Below are positions 52,057 to 61,030 of a stretch of DNA of 64,000 bases, piece by piece. Position 1 is the first letter of the stretch; each line of letters begins with the position of its first letter. Below the pieces are notes generated by a model that worked only from the letters and a program-made list of their open reading frames with translations, was not told where the DNA came from and searched no databases. The DNA comes from Sphingobacteriia bacterium 24-36-13 (GTDB taxonomy: Bacteria; Bacteroidota; Bacteroidia; Chitinophagales; Chitinophagaceae): assembly GCA_002281875.1 (NCBI GenBank), contig NCHN01000008.1:1-64000 (forward strand), written 5' to 3'. The translations under genes were made by a program, and so were the position numbers.

Positions 52057-54150
52057 TTACTTGATGGTGTAACGTATTCCTAAAAAACCTCGAATGCCTT
52101 GGTTGGGCGCAAACATATAAGTGGGATCAAAGCTGAGTGCGTATGGGTTGTCTGCGGTTGCTCTAACTTGTCCATTAGGTTGGAACTGCACAGATTTATC
52201 AAATGGATCATTGGCCCTCGCAATCAAGAATGGGCTATACCGAGTGGGTAAAAAGTTCAAGAGATTTTTTACACCACCATACAATTCAAATCCATGCCAA
52301 TAATGAAAAGTAAACTGGATATTTTGTAAGCTATACCAGGGAGAGTAAGACTGCCGTGGATCGAGCGGGCCTAACAATGGCAAACGCATGGGGCTGTAGA
52401 CATTGCCTGTATAATCAATGTCTAAGTGAATAGAAGGTATGCGATAAGACAAAGACCAAGTACCAGAAAAACGCTCTGTTAATATTTGCTGTTCTTTTTG
52501 TTGGTTATTGTGCAAAGCAACATCCATATAAGTTGCACCAATATTTAATTTGATTCCATTGTTCAATGCAATATCTGCATTGGCAGAAACACCTTTACTT
52601 ATGGCATGACCATTTAAGTTGGAGTAAATAATTTGATTGGGATCTGTTTCAAAATCACCTACAATTCGATTATTGAAATAAGTGTAGAACGCACTAAAAT
52701 CAAGGGTTGTAGCAGCTGAACCCTTTCCATAGATTTTATGGATATAATTCAAATTGATATTAAAAGATTGTTCTGGTTTGAGTTGTTCAGTTAGTACTAC
52801 TTTTCTGGCGCCAGACAATGCAGCATGGTCTTCTGTAAATAAATTCACTACCCTAAAACCAGTGCCCATATTCAATCGAAGGAACTGTTGATTGTTAATG
52901 GTGTACTTATAAGCGATGCGTGGGGTGAAAATATTCCCATGCGCCGAATTATAATCGTAACGAAGTCCTATTAATAATTTGTGTTGTTGATTAAAACTAA
53001 TTTCGTCTTGCGCAAAAATGCCTGGCAAAATAATTCGCTGCGGGGCTGTTCCCATTTTTGCACGATCTATTGAACCTGTTGCAGGGGTGTTGTCGTTGTA
53101 ATAGGTATATCGCAATGCAGTACCCAATAAGAAATCGTGTTTGCCATTTGTTTTATCCCATATCATTTGTGCAAAGCCTACTTGCTGTTTGGCCATGTAC
53201 AATGTATTGCCATACATGCTATTTTGATGATGGTGGTTTAACGAAAATGCAAGACTAATTTTTTCAGTAGTGGGTAACTGATAATTGCCTAATAATTCAA
53301 CTCGGTTGGTATAAATACTTTCGCCATAAACAGAATCCTTTCCTCTGAAACCCTTGTTCCAATTCATTTGCCCGCCCCAACGATCTTCATAAAAATATCT
53401 AGCAGCTAGATTCAAGGTTCTGTTTTGCTTTTGTTGAATAGACCATTTTTGAAAAACAGAAACACGGTGCTGCAAAGTCAAATCGGTAAATCCATCTTTA
53501 TTGTTATCAATTGGATTGCTGTAATTGAAATAATTAATGCCTGTTAACACGGTGGCTTTGCCACCCACTGTAGTGGTAAACCCTAAATCGGTATTTACTT
53601 CACCCCAGGTGGTAGCCATCATATCTGCGGAAATATGAGGAGCGGTACCTGTCTTTTTAGTGATCACATTAATTAATCCGCCAATGGCTTCACTTCCATA
53701 CAAAGTAGATGCAGGTCCTTTTACTATTTCAATTCTTTCTACCATGGAAGCGGGTATACCTGATAAACCATAAACGGTAGATAAACTACTTACTATGGGC
53801 ATTCCATCAATTAATACCATGGTATAAGCACCAGGTAGTCCATTGATTCTGATTTCACCAGTATTACAAATATTGCAATTGCTTTGCGGCCTTACCCCAT
53901 TCACATGGAGTAGTCCTTCAAAAATATGAAAGGCAGGATTCTTCTTTAAGAAAGCAGCTGAATACACTTCAACTGGAACTGGACTTTCTACACGTTTTAC
54001 TTCTTTTAAAGTGCCTGTTACCACTACTTCTGCCAGCTCTGCTTGCATGGGTTTAAGTAAGCGAGAAGTATCAACAGGAAGCTGCGCTAATAAGCTAAAG
54101 CCACTGCCCAATATCAATCCAATAAACAATATGAATCTTGAAAATTTCAT
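52057..54150 (-). CDS. TonB-dependent outer membrane receptor, probably metal-related
   Basis: About 697 residues from ATG 54148-54150 (MKFSRFILFIGLILGSGFSL); a more distant ATG at 54192 would run through the operator. Signal peptide to AQ23, then a TonB-box-like ELAEVVVTGT and a plug domain (EGLLHVNGVRPQ; IRINGLPGAYTMVLIDGMPI; IPASMVERIEIVKGPASTLY; GSEAIGGLINVITKKTG). The plug contains a CxxC pair C92-C95 (QSNCNICNTG). The barrel ends RGFLGIRYTIK. The divergent MntR-like regulator and the palindrome between them point to regulated metal or metal-complex uptake, manganese being the first guess. CDGSH and CoA-binding genes follow closely. Confidence 0.9.
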   Translation of the reverse strand: MKFSRFILFIGLILGSGFSLLAQLPVDTSRLLKPMQAELAEVVVTGTLKEVKRVESPVPVEVYSAAFLKKNPAFHIFEGLLHVNGVRPQSNCNICNTGEIRINGLPGAYTMVLIDGMPIVSSLSTVYGLSGIPASMVERIEIVKGPASTLYGSEAIGGLINVITKKTGTAPHISADMMATTWGEVNTDLGFTTTVGGKATVLTGINYFNYSNPIDNNKDGFTDLTLQHRVSVFQKWSIQQKQNRTLNLAARYFYEDRWGGQMNWNKGFRGKDSVYGESIYTNRVELLGNYQLPTTEKISLAFSLNHHHQNSMYGNTLYMAKQQVGFAQMIWDKTNGKHDFLLGTALRYTYYNDNTPATGSIDRAKMGTAPQRIILPGIFAQDEISFNQQHKLLIGLRYDYNSAHGNIFTPRIAYKYTINNQQFLRLNMGTGFRVVNLFTEDHAALSGARKVVLTEQLKPEQSFNINLNYIHKIYGKGSAATTLDFSAFYTYFNNRIVGDFETDPNQIIYSNLNGHAISKGVSANADIALNNGIKLNIGATYMDVALHNNQQKEQQILTERFSGTWSLSYRIPSIHLDIDYTGNVYSPMRLPLLGPLDPRQSYSPWYSLQNIQFTFHYWHGFELYGGVKNLLNFLPTRYSPFLIARANDPFDKSVQFQPNGQVRATADNPYALSFDPTYMFAPNQGIRGFLGIRYTIK

Positions 54151-54171
54151 CTTTCTGAGGGTAAAAGTATA

Positions 54172-54193
54172 TTTGTTAGACGAGCCTAACAAA
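54172..54193. promoter_or_regulatory. Palindromic MntR/DtxR-type operator
   Basis: Perfect 8-base inverted repeat TTTGTTAG-6-CTAACAAA. On the minus strand the element reads TTTGTTAGGCTCGTCTAACA, resembling known DtxR/MntR sites built on TTAGGCT-type half-sites. It sits 21 bases before the TonB receptor ATG and 31 bases before the regulator ATG. On the minus strand its TTTG followed after 18 bases by TATACTTT could be the receptor promoter, so bound regulator would block it. Inferred from symmetry and position. Confidence 0.75.
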
Positions 54194-54224
54194 TTTTATT
54201 TAGATTTTCACTTATTTTTAGGGC

Positions 54225-54911
54225 ATGCAAGTACTTTCTTATACAGAGGAGAATTACCTAAAAGGGATTTTTAAGTTGACCATTGAAATGGCCGATAAAA
54301 CCGAAGCAGGCACCAACGAAATAGCCAGTCACTTGGGCATTAAACCAGCATCAGCAAACGATATGCTGAAAAAATTGAAAGAAAAAAAACTGATCAAATA
54401 CGAGCGATATGGCAAGTCTTCTTTAACCAAGGAAGGCAAAAAACTAGCTATTGAAATAGTACGTAAACACCGATTATGGGAATCCTTTTTATACGAGAAA
54501 CTTGCATTTAATTGGGATGAAGTGCATGAAGTAGCAGAACAATTAGAACATATTCAAAGCAAAAAATTAATTGATAAGCTAGACCAATTCTTAAATTATC
54601 CCTCTACTGATCCTCATGGTGATCTTATTCCCAATGCAAAGGGCGAGCTCAATATTCTTCCCCGTAAAACCTTAATAGAAGAATTAGTAGGGCATCAATG
54701 TAAAATGGTAGGTGTAAAAGATAACTCTGCAGAATTTTTAAAATACGTAGATAAATTAGGCCTATCTATTAACCAACCCATAAAGGTAAAAGCAAAACAA
54801 GCTTACGATAATCAAATTGATATTGAAGTAAATGGCAAGAAACACAGTATCAGCCCCAAGTTTGCCGAGCAGATCATTATTGTATGCCCAACTTGTAATA
54901 GAAATAAATAA
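54225..54911 (+). CDS. MntR/DtxR-family metal-dependent transcriptional regulator
   Basis: 228 residues. An N-terminal winged helix (YTEENYLKGIFKLTIEMADK; EIASHLGIKPASANDMLKKL) is followed by a dimerisation and metal-binding domain (VRKHRLWESFLYEKL; WDEVHEVAEQLEHIQSKKL) and a C-terminal FeoA/SH3-like domain (about 150-220, LSINQPIKVKAKQAYDNQID). In the metal site, E105-x-x-E108-H109 matches the E99/E102/H103 arrangement of B. subtilis MntR, whereas DtxR has Cys at the first position. This favours manganese sensing. Divergent from the TonB receptor, with a palindromic operator between, suggesting autoregulation plus control of receptor expression. The protein ends CPTCNRNK. Confidence 0.93.
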   Translation: MQVLSYTEENYLKGIFKLTIEMADKTEAGTNEIASHLGIKPASANDMLKKLKEKKLIKYERYGKSSLTKEGKKLAIEIVRKHRLWESFLYEKLAFNWDEVHEVAEQLEHIQSKKLIDKLDQFLNYPSTDPHGDLIPNAKGELNILPRKTLIEELVGHQCKMVGVKDNSAEFLKYVDKLGLSINQPIKVKAKQAYDNQIDIEVNGKKHSISPKFAEQIIIVCPTCNRNK

Positions 54912-54919
54912 AGAAAACT

Positions 54920-56326
54920 TTAATCGATATTTTCTTCGCCCTGTTTCATTTTATTCAATACTGTTTCGAATGCTGCAGTAGAAAAACGCATAGTAGATCT
55001 TATTTTAATGGCTTTTTCTTCCCAATTAATGGCTTCCATTTTATTGCCTGTTCTATATAGTAACCTTGCATAAGTATCTATCAATTCTGCTGATTCATAA
55101 AACTCTAATCCTCGTTTAGCTAATAATAGGGCCTTACTTAAGTATGCAGCATTTTTAGAAAAAGTATATACATCCCATGCGCCTTCATTCAACGCATTGG
55201 CATAAAATTGTCCTCGGGGTGTAAATTGTATCATATTACGTTGTACGCCTTGAACAGAAGTGGTTTTACTTAACTTAACACGAATGCTATCGGGAATTTG
55301 AGCAAAAATTTCAGGGGGAATTCCCGAACCATTAGTTTTAAGCAACTTTAGTTGAGCCAATGAATCTTCTTTGCGAATATCTTCAGGCTTTATATTCATA
55401 TAGTAACGTTCATAAAAAGAAAATACATTACGCATATAATTAACGGTATCATTAACGCCTTTATAATAGGTAAGCATTAGCTGCATATTGGCTTTAGGCC
55501 CTTCTTCAGGTTTATCGGTAGTATAAGTAGTTTGCCTAAATGCAGCAACTTGATACGCAAAACTGAGGTTTTTATCTTCAATTGCTTTATTGATAGACTT
55601 AAAGGTAATTCTACTATTAATGACCTGACGTTCTCTCAAAGGCATATTATACCAAGCTATCATGTAATTATCTTTTTGCTTTTCTACAAATTTTTGTGCT
55701 GTAGAACCAACAATAGGTGCGCATCTCAAAACATATTGAAGAAAAGAAATAGCAGTTGCTGAATCATCAGGTGCTTTTTGTGTGAGTTCGTCAATAAGAT
55801 CGGGATGAGGTTCAAATCCAATCTTTAATACTTTATCTACAAGCTTACGAATCACTACAAAATCACCAACTTTATTATAGTAATTGTGTTTCAATTCTTT
55901 AAACGAACCAGTATTCGAACGCATTTCTGCAATGGCACGTTGAATACCTTGAATATAGGGATATGCCATTGTAGAGCTTGAAGGTAATATTTGTAAAATG
56001 TTCAACTGTGCATCAAACCAAATAATACCAAAAAAATCTTTAGGTACTATATAAATAGAATTTGCTACATTCAACTCAACAGGAAAACGAGGTTGCCGTA
56101 TTAAAATACAATTGCTATCTATACTTTTCTTTGCAGCCACCAATCCTGCTTCGGCAACGTCATTACACTGAACACATTTTTCCGATGTAATTACCAGCAT
56201 TACTAATTTATTTTCCTTATCAGCTTTTTTAGCAGCTTCTTCAAAAGTAAGTGTAGAAAAATGAGGCTGTGCAAATACACCAACTGAGCATAATGCCAAA
56301 AGGATAAAGAAATAAGACTTTAACAT
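54920..56326 (-). CDS. Exported thioredoxin-like domain protein
   Basis: 468 residues with a signal peptide (YFFILLALCSVGVFAQ). A thioredoxin-like N-terminal domain (FEEAAKKADKENKLVMLVIT) has a CVQC pair near 50-53 in SEKCVQCNDV. The long remaining part (about 150-468) is helical and repetitive (VRDKF-like helices, KALLLAKRGLEFYESAELID, ARLLYRTGNKMEAINWEEKA), resembling TPR-type repeats near the C-terminus. Such proteins occur across Bacteroidota without known function; a periplasmic thiol or scaffold role is possible. It is convergent with the regulator gene and lies downstream of dnaX by 30 bases on the same strand. Confidence 0.75.
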   Translation of the reverse strand: MLKSYFFILLALCSVGVFAQPHFSTLTFEEAAKKADKENKLVMLVITSEKCVQCNDVAEAGLVAAKKSIDSNCILIRQPRFPVELNVANSIYIVPKDFFGIIWFDAQLNILQILPSSSTMAYPYIQGIQRAIAEMRSNTGSFKELKHNYYNKVGDFVVIRKLVDKVLKIGFEPHPDLIDELTQKAPDDSATAISFLQYVLRCAPIVGSTAQKFVEKQKDNYMIAWYNMPLRERQVINSRITFKSINKAIEDKNLSFAYQVAAFRQTTYTTDKPEEGPKANMQLMLTYYKGVNDTVNYMRNVFSFYERYYMNIKPEDIRKEDSLAQLKLLKTNGSGIPPEIFAQIPDSIRVKLSKTTSVQGVQRNMIQFTPRGQFYANALNEGAWDVYTFSKNAAYLSKALLLAKRGLEFYESAELIDTYARLLYRTGNKMEAINWEEKAIKIRSTMRFSTAAFETVLNKMKQGEENID

Positions 56327-56356
56327 AGATTGATTATTGGAACATAAATATAAGCA

Positions 56357-58201
56357 TCAATAATCAATCTCCAATCGCAGCTTATCGCGTAGTTCTCTTA
56401 CCAAAGGATACTGCTCAGCAATGCGTTCAAATTTTTGTTTGCTGTTTAAACGCATATGTAAAGGCACGTCTTCCCTCTCTCCTTCTTCTACTAAGATGGT
56501 AAAATTAATGGCTCTGTTATTGAACTGCGTTTGTAATTGGTCGATCAAAACCATTTTTTCACTCTCAATAAATTTCTGTGCAGTAACAGCAGAAACGCGA
56601 ACGGTAAAGTGGATATCGCTTTCAATTTCTAAACTGGCAATTCTAAATGTACCAACTGCTGAATGTTTTAATTGTTGTTCCAATTGAACAATATACGCAT
56701 CCCAAAAAGCACGAAGACTTTCCTCGGTTAAAGGCATGGCTTCTTTCACTTCTTCAATGTCGTAATTACTACCCGCTTTCTCTTTAAGTGCTTCTAATAA
56801 AGATTTTTTTGGTCCTGTTTTAATTGTGCCAACGGGTGCAGGCGCTGCGCTGCCTCGCACGGGTTCTGTGCTGCTTGGGTTTGTTTGCGCAACAAATAAT
56901 TTTGCACCAGCTGAAGTATTTGTATTACCGGGTTCCGCATTTATTGTTGGCTGCGATGCACTATTAAGAGTCTTCACAGAAGACTGAATTGCTGATGCTG
57001 GCGGCGTTGGGGGTGCCAGCGATTGAATCAATTTGGTTTTAAAAGCGATCGGACCGTCAATTCGTTTTTTTTTAACTACCCCGCCTTTATCGGTTGTAAG
57101 ATCAATGGCTTGTTGCAAGAAGCTCAACTTTATTAAAGCTAGCTCAACATGCAAGCGTTTGTTGCGGGCCATTTTATAATTGACTTCTGTATCGTTTAAA
57201 ATATTTAATGCACTCACTAAATAACTCAATGAAGTTTGCCCAGCCACTTGAACATATTTGGGTTGCATACCTTCAACCACTTCTAATAAAGAAGCAGATT
57301 TAGCGTCTTTGCAAACCAAGAGATTCCGAATAAATTCAGCAAAGCCATTCAATACCAAATCACCTTCAAATCCTTTGCGGTTAATTTGATCAAACAGCAG
57401 CATCGCTCCCGCCATATCCTGCTTTTGCATACACTCTAGCAGTTGAAAAAAATAATCTTCGTCTAAAATATTTAAATGCTCGAGTGTATTTTGATACGTA
57501 ACCGTACCATTGGTAAAGCTGACAATTTTATCGAGAATACTCAAAGAGTCTCGCATGCAACCTTCACTCTTTTGCGCAATTACCTGCAGGGCAGCTTTCT
57601 CTGCATTGATCTGCTCCTTGTCTACAATTTCTTGTAAATGCTCAACGGTATCGTTGTTGGTAATTCTTTTGAAGTCAAAGATTTGACACCTACTCAAAAT
57701 GGTAGGTAAAATTTTATGCTTCTCAGTCGTTGCTAAAATAAAAATGGCATAAGGAGGTGGCTCTTCCAATGTTTTCAAAAATGCATTGAACGCACTTGAG
57801 CTAAGCATATGAACCTCATCTACAATATATACTTTGTATTTTCCAGCTTGTGGAGCAAAACGCACTTGCTCTACTAGTGCGCGAATATCATCCACCGAGT
57901 TATTACTAGCAGCATCCAACTCATGAATATTCATGGATGTACCAGCATCAAATGATACACAACTATTACAAGTATTACAGGCTTCGCCCTCTGCAGTTTG
58001 ATTGGTACAGTTAATGGTTTTTGCCAAGATACGGGCACAAGTAGTTTTACCCACTCCTCTTGGTCCACAAAATAAAAATGCATGCGCCAACTGATTATTG
58101 CGAATGGCATTCTTTAGCGTAGTGGTAATATGTTGTTGCCCCACTACTGTATTAAAGTTTTGGGGACGATACTTACGTGCTGATACTATAAAATTATCCA
58201 T
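56357..58201 (-). CDS. dnaX: DNA polymerase III subunit gamma/tau
   Basis: Clamp-loader ATPase, 614 residues as the full-length tau form. Walker A FCGPRGVGKTTCARILAKT (near 44-62), zinc cysteines in INCTNQTAEGEACNTCNSC, Walker B VYIVDEVHMLSSSAFNAFLK, sensor motif ATTEKHKILPTILSRCQIF. Domain III ends around 370, after which a low-complexity linker rich in Ala, Pro, Ser and Thr (about 385-480) leads to the tau-specific C-terminus. Codons 377-379 are three AAA codons, a nine-A run (57073-57065) at the domain III/linker boundary. A -1 shift there meets TGA within three codons and would give a gamma-like product of about 381 residues. Confidence 0.97.
   Translation of the reverse strand: MDNFIVSARKYRPQNFNTVVGQQHITTTLKNAIRNNQLAHAFLFCGPRGVGKTTCARILAKTINCTNQTAEGEACNTCNSCVSFDAGTSMNIHELDAASNNSVDDIRALVEQVRFAPQAGKYKVYIVDEVHMLSSSAFNAFLKTLEEPPPYAIFILATTEKHKILPTILSRCQIFDFKRITNNDTVEHLQEIVDKEQINAEKAALQVIAQKSEGCMRDSLSILDKIVSFTNGTVTYQNTLEHLNILDEDYFFQLLECMQKQDMAGAMLLFDQINRKGFEGDLVLNGFAEFIRNLLVCKDAKSASLLEVVEGMQPKYVQVAGQTSLSYLVSALNILNDTEVNYKMARNKRLHVELALIKLSFLQQAIDLTTDKGGVVKKKRIDGPIAFKTKLIQSLAPPTPPASAIQSSVKTLNSASQPTINAEPGNTNTSAGAKLFVAQTNPSSTEPVRGSAAPAPVGTIKTGPKKSLLEALKEKAGSNYDIEEVKEAMPLTEESLRAFWDAYIVQLEQQLKHSAVGTFRIASLEIESDIHFTVRVSAVTAQKFIESEKMVLIDQLQTQFNNRAINFTILVEEGEREDVPLHMRLNSKQKFERIAEQYPLVRELRDKLRLEIDY
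57057..57073 (-). other. Candidate A9 slippage site in dnaX with out-of-frame stop
   Basis: Minus strand GTT-AAA-AAA-AAA-CGA at 57073-57065. One inserted A, or a -1 ribosomal slip, gives ACG-AAT-TGA with the stop at 57059-57057. A deletion of one A leads to another TGA after about 14 codons. A purine-rich AAAGGCGGGG lies just upstream and might act as an internal Shine-Dalgarno stimulator. Nine-A tracts cause transcriptional slippage in Thermus dnaX. Confidence 0.55.
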
Positions 58202-58221
58202 AGAAATTGCTGCAATATAAC

Positions 58222-59394
58222 TTATTTATAATCCATCTCAGGATGCCTTTCAAAAGGATATTTTTCGTTGAATATATAACGGAAAGTAACCATTCTTCTA
58301 CTCTGCGTTCCCCCAAGGCTTTTGTAAATATTCACCATTTTAGGGTTCCAATCACCCGCCCATCCCATTTCATATTGTTCATACCAACCTTTGCCTTGTA
58401 GATGTAACCCTGCTGCATAGATTAAGTAACTGTCTACCCCCAATGCTTGGTATTTTGGCACAACCCCAAAAGCCAATCCGGTTAATCGTTTATTGGTGCC
58501 CCTCCATTTCATCCATAATAATTGCAATTTTTGGAAGAGTCCAAACTGTCCATTGAAATGTTTGAAATATTGATTTAAATCGGGAATATTAATGAACATG
58601 GCAATGGGCTCCTCTTTATAATAAGCAAACCAAACCACTCGCTCATCCATGATGGGCTTCATTTTATTAAACAGCTTCATTACCTGTTCCTTTGTAATTT
58701 CTTTAGCCTCTCCATGTTGTGCCCATGCTGCATTATAAACAGTTGCAAAATCACCTGCATATTTATTTAGTTCACTCAACTTTACGTGCTTGGCTGAATA
58801 ATCTGGCTTAGCATTAAACTTAGCATACCGTTCTGGAAATTTTTCAGGCAATGGATCGTCTACATTCATGTAATAGTAATACTGATTGTAGTAATTCTTA
58901 AAACCATATCCTTCAAACAAGGCTTCATAGTAAGCGGGATTAAATGACATCCCATACATGGGTTCTTTGTTAAAGCCCTCCACCATTAAGCCCCACCATT
59001 TATCACGATCACCAAAATTGATTGGACCATCCATGGCTTCCATACCCATTGAGCTTAACCACTCTTTGGCTGTATCAAATAATAAATTGGCTGTAGCTTG
59101 ATCATTGATGCTATCAAAAAATCCAACTCCACCTGTTTTAAAATCAGTTCCTTTATTAAGGTATTTGTCATTGGTAAAGGCTGCAATTCTACCAACCAGA
59201 TCTCCATTATCTGTATAGGCAACCCAACGCTTAGCTTGCCCCCATTTAAAATTTTTATTTTTTGCAGGATCAAACACTTCATTCACTTCATTGTCTAAAG
59301 CACGGATATAGCAGGGGTTTTCCGCATTCATGATTGCATTTACTGCCAAAAAATCTTTGCCTAGTTCTACATCTTTTACTTCTACTATTTGCAT
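58222..59394 (-). CDS. GNAT-like N-acyltransferase family protein
   Basis: About 390 residues from ATG 59392-59394 (MQIVEVKDVELGKDFLAVNA); the upstream ATG at 59475 would overlap the L,D-transpeptidase gene. It begins with a half resembling a GNAT domain (PCYIRALDNEVNEVFDPAKN; RWVAYTDNGDLVGRIAAFTN; GGVGFFDSINDQATANLLFD) and a second GNAT-like half (about 190-380, EEPIAMFINIPDL; TGLAFGVVPKYQALGVDSYL). Homologues across Bacteroidota are sometimes labelled GTP cyclohydrolase, which I do not see supported. Acyl donor and acceptor are unknown. It starts 10 bases after the L,D-transpeptidase stop and dnaX starts 20 bases after its own stop on the same strand. Confidence 0.8.
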   Translation of the reverse strand: MQIVEVKDVELGKDFLAVNAIMNAENPCYIRALDNEVNEVFDPAKNKNFKWGQAKRWVAYTDNGDLVGRIAAFTNDKYLNKGTDFKTGGVGFFDSINDQATANLLFDTAKEWLSSMGMEAMDGPINFGDRDKWWGLMVEGFNKEPMYGMSFNPAYYEALFEGYGFKNYYNQYYYYMNVDDPLPEKFPERYAKFNAKPDYSAKHVKLSELNKYAGDFATVYNAAWAQHGEAKEITKEQVMKLFNKMKPIMDERVVWFAYYKEEPIAMFINIPDLNQYFKHFNGQFGLFQKLQLLWMKWRGTNKRLTGLAFGVVPKYQALGVDSYLIYAAGLHLQGKGWYEQYEMGWAGDWNPKMVNIYKSLGGTQSRRMVTFRYIFNEKYPFERHPEMDYK

Positions 59395-59404
59395 ATCCTT
59401 TGCT

Positions 59405-61003
59405 TTACTTTTGAAATAATTTTTCAGCCATTTTTTGATCGTGCTTGTAAATATCTCTTCTAAAATGCAACTCACCCGATTGATCTACCCATGCAGTAAA
59501 ATACACCAGAAAGACCGGAATTTTCTTTTTCAAAGTGACCCATTTTTCTTTTTCCAAATACATTAAACTATCAATGGATTTACTGGTATAATTAGGTTGA
59601 TCACGCAATAAAAATTCAGCAAATTTTTTAGGTTCCGCAATTCTTATGCAACCGTGGCTTAATCCTCTATTGGTTTGTGTAAATAAATTTCGATTGGGAG
59701 TATCGTGTAAATAAATGCTGAAATTATTGGGGAATAAAAACTTAACCCTACCCAATGCATTATTGGCACCTGGCTTTTGACGTATTTGTGGAAGCCCTGC
59801 AATGTATTGGGTTATTTCCATATTATGCTTAGCAATATAACCCGGGTTTCTTCTGATAGCAGGTAAAATTTCGTTACGAACAATACTCTCTGGAACATTC
59901 CAGTAAGGACTAAATACTACATATTGTAAGTTGCCATTAAAAATAACAGTGTTATTGGCAGATGAACCCACAATTACATTCATTTGTAGTGCAATTTTGC
60001 CTTGTTCAAAAACACGCAATTTGAATTCTGGGATATTCACTAAAACAAACGTGCTGTCTTGTTGCGGCGGCATCCACCTAGCCCTCTCCATATTAATGAG
60101 TAACTGCTCTACTCTCTTTTTAAGTGGGATATTTAAATCGGCAATTACTTTATTCCCAATAACTCCATCTACATCAATTCCATGTCGTTCCTGAAATTTT
60201 TTAACAGCCAATACCATGGTGGTATCATATATATTATTGTTGGTGAGAGGGTCTGTTTGCAAAAAAGTTAATCGCTTTTTGATGCGTCCAATTAGTTCAC
60301 TAGTATCACCACTTCTCAATGATTTTTTTAAATTAGGCAAAGAATCGAGGACTTCTTTTTTTTGCATATCCAATAAACGATACAACCATTGCTCCATTCT
60401 AGGATATTGCAAACTCACCGGTGCATAATTAATGGGTGTGCTCGATTTCTTTTCTATTACAGAATCAAGTAGTGCATGAAGATTCACTTTTTTTCGAGGA
60501 ATATACCATCCTAAATCTGCTAAATTAATGTCGGCTCCCTTGTATACTTTGGCTGCATATTTAAAAAATTGTGCAGTAAAAAGTAGTTCTGTATTTAGAA
60601 CGTCTTTATTTTCTCTAATGGCATTTGCAGGCTTGTTTGCATAAACCTGATACAGCTGTTGAAACTGTTTATTAAATAAACTGCTATCCAACAAACGCGT
60701 AATATGATCGTTTTGCAAATTATAAAAATGGTGTGCCTGCTCAGATAGTCCAGTAGAATCGAACCAAGCATATTCAAAGTTTCGATCGGTATAAAAATCA
60801 ACCAACTGTTGCTCAAATTCTTTCACCCAACTATTCGTAGAAATAAATTGGACCAAAGAAATGCTATCTAAAAAAAGTGGATTATAGGAAGTAGCTAGAG
60901 TAATGGTACTATCTCTTGTAATTTTTTTCTTTGCTGAACCCGAATTACAAGAAAAAGAAAGAAATACCAGAATACCCAAATAACATACCAACTGATTACG
61001 CAT
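59405..61003 (-). CDS. L,D-transpeptidase (YcbB/LdtD-like) lipoprotein
   Basis: Peptidoglycan cross-linking enzyme of about 532 residues. The preferred start is ATG 61001-61003 (MRNQLVCYLGILVFLSFSC), giving a lipobox with Cys19; a further ATG lies at 61018. A scaffold region is followed by a peptidoglycan-binding segment (VLAVKKFQERHGIDVDGVIG) and the YkuD catalytic domain with LVNIPEFKLRVFEQGKIAL and the signature GLSHGCIRIAEPKKFAEFLL, where His and Cys are catalytic. It makes 3-3 cross-links or attaches proteins to the wall. Anchoring by lipid is inferred. It lies 27 bases downstream of rsmE on the same strand. Confidence 0.92.
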   Translation of the reverse strand: MRNQLVCYLGILVFLSFSCNSGSAKKKITRDSTITLATSYNPLFLDSISLVQFISTNSWVKEFEQQLVDFYTDRNFEYAWFDSTGLSEQAHHFYNLQNDHITRLLDSSLFNKQFQQLYQVYANKPANAIRENKDVLNTELLFTAQFFKYAAKVYKGADINLADLGWYIPRKKVNLHALLDSVIEKKSSTPINYAPVSLQYPRMEQWLYRLLDMQKKEVLDSLPNLKKSLRSGDTSELIGRIKKRLTFLQTDPLTNNNIYDTTMVLAVKKFQERHGIDVDGVIGNKVIADLNIPLKKRVEQLLINMERARWMPPQQDSTFVLVNIPEFKLRVFEQGKIALQMNVIVGSSANNTVIFNGNLQYVVFSPYWNVPESIVRNEILPAIRRNPGYIAKHNMEITQYIAGLPQIRQKPGANNALGRVKFLFPNNFSIYLHDTPNRNLFTQTNRGLSHGCIRIAEPKKFAEFLLRDQPNYTSKSIDSLMYLEKEKWVTLKKKIPVFLVYFTAWVDQSGELHFRRDIYKHDQKMAEKLFQK

Positions 61004-61030
61004 GCTGCTAAGGTACAAATTGTAAGAGGA

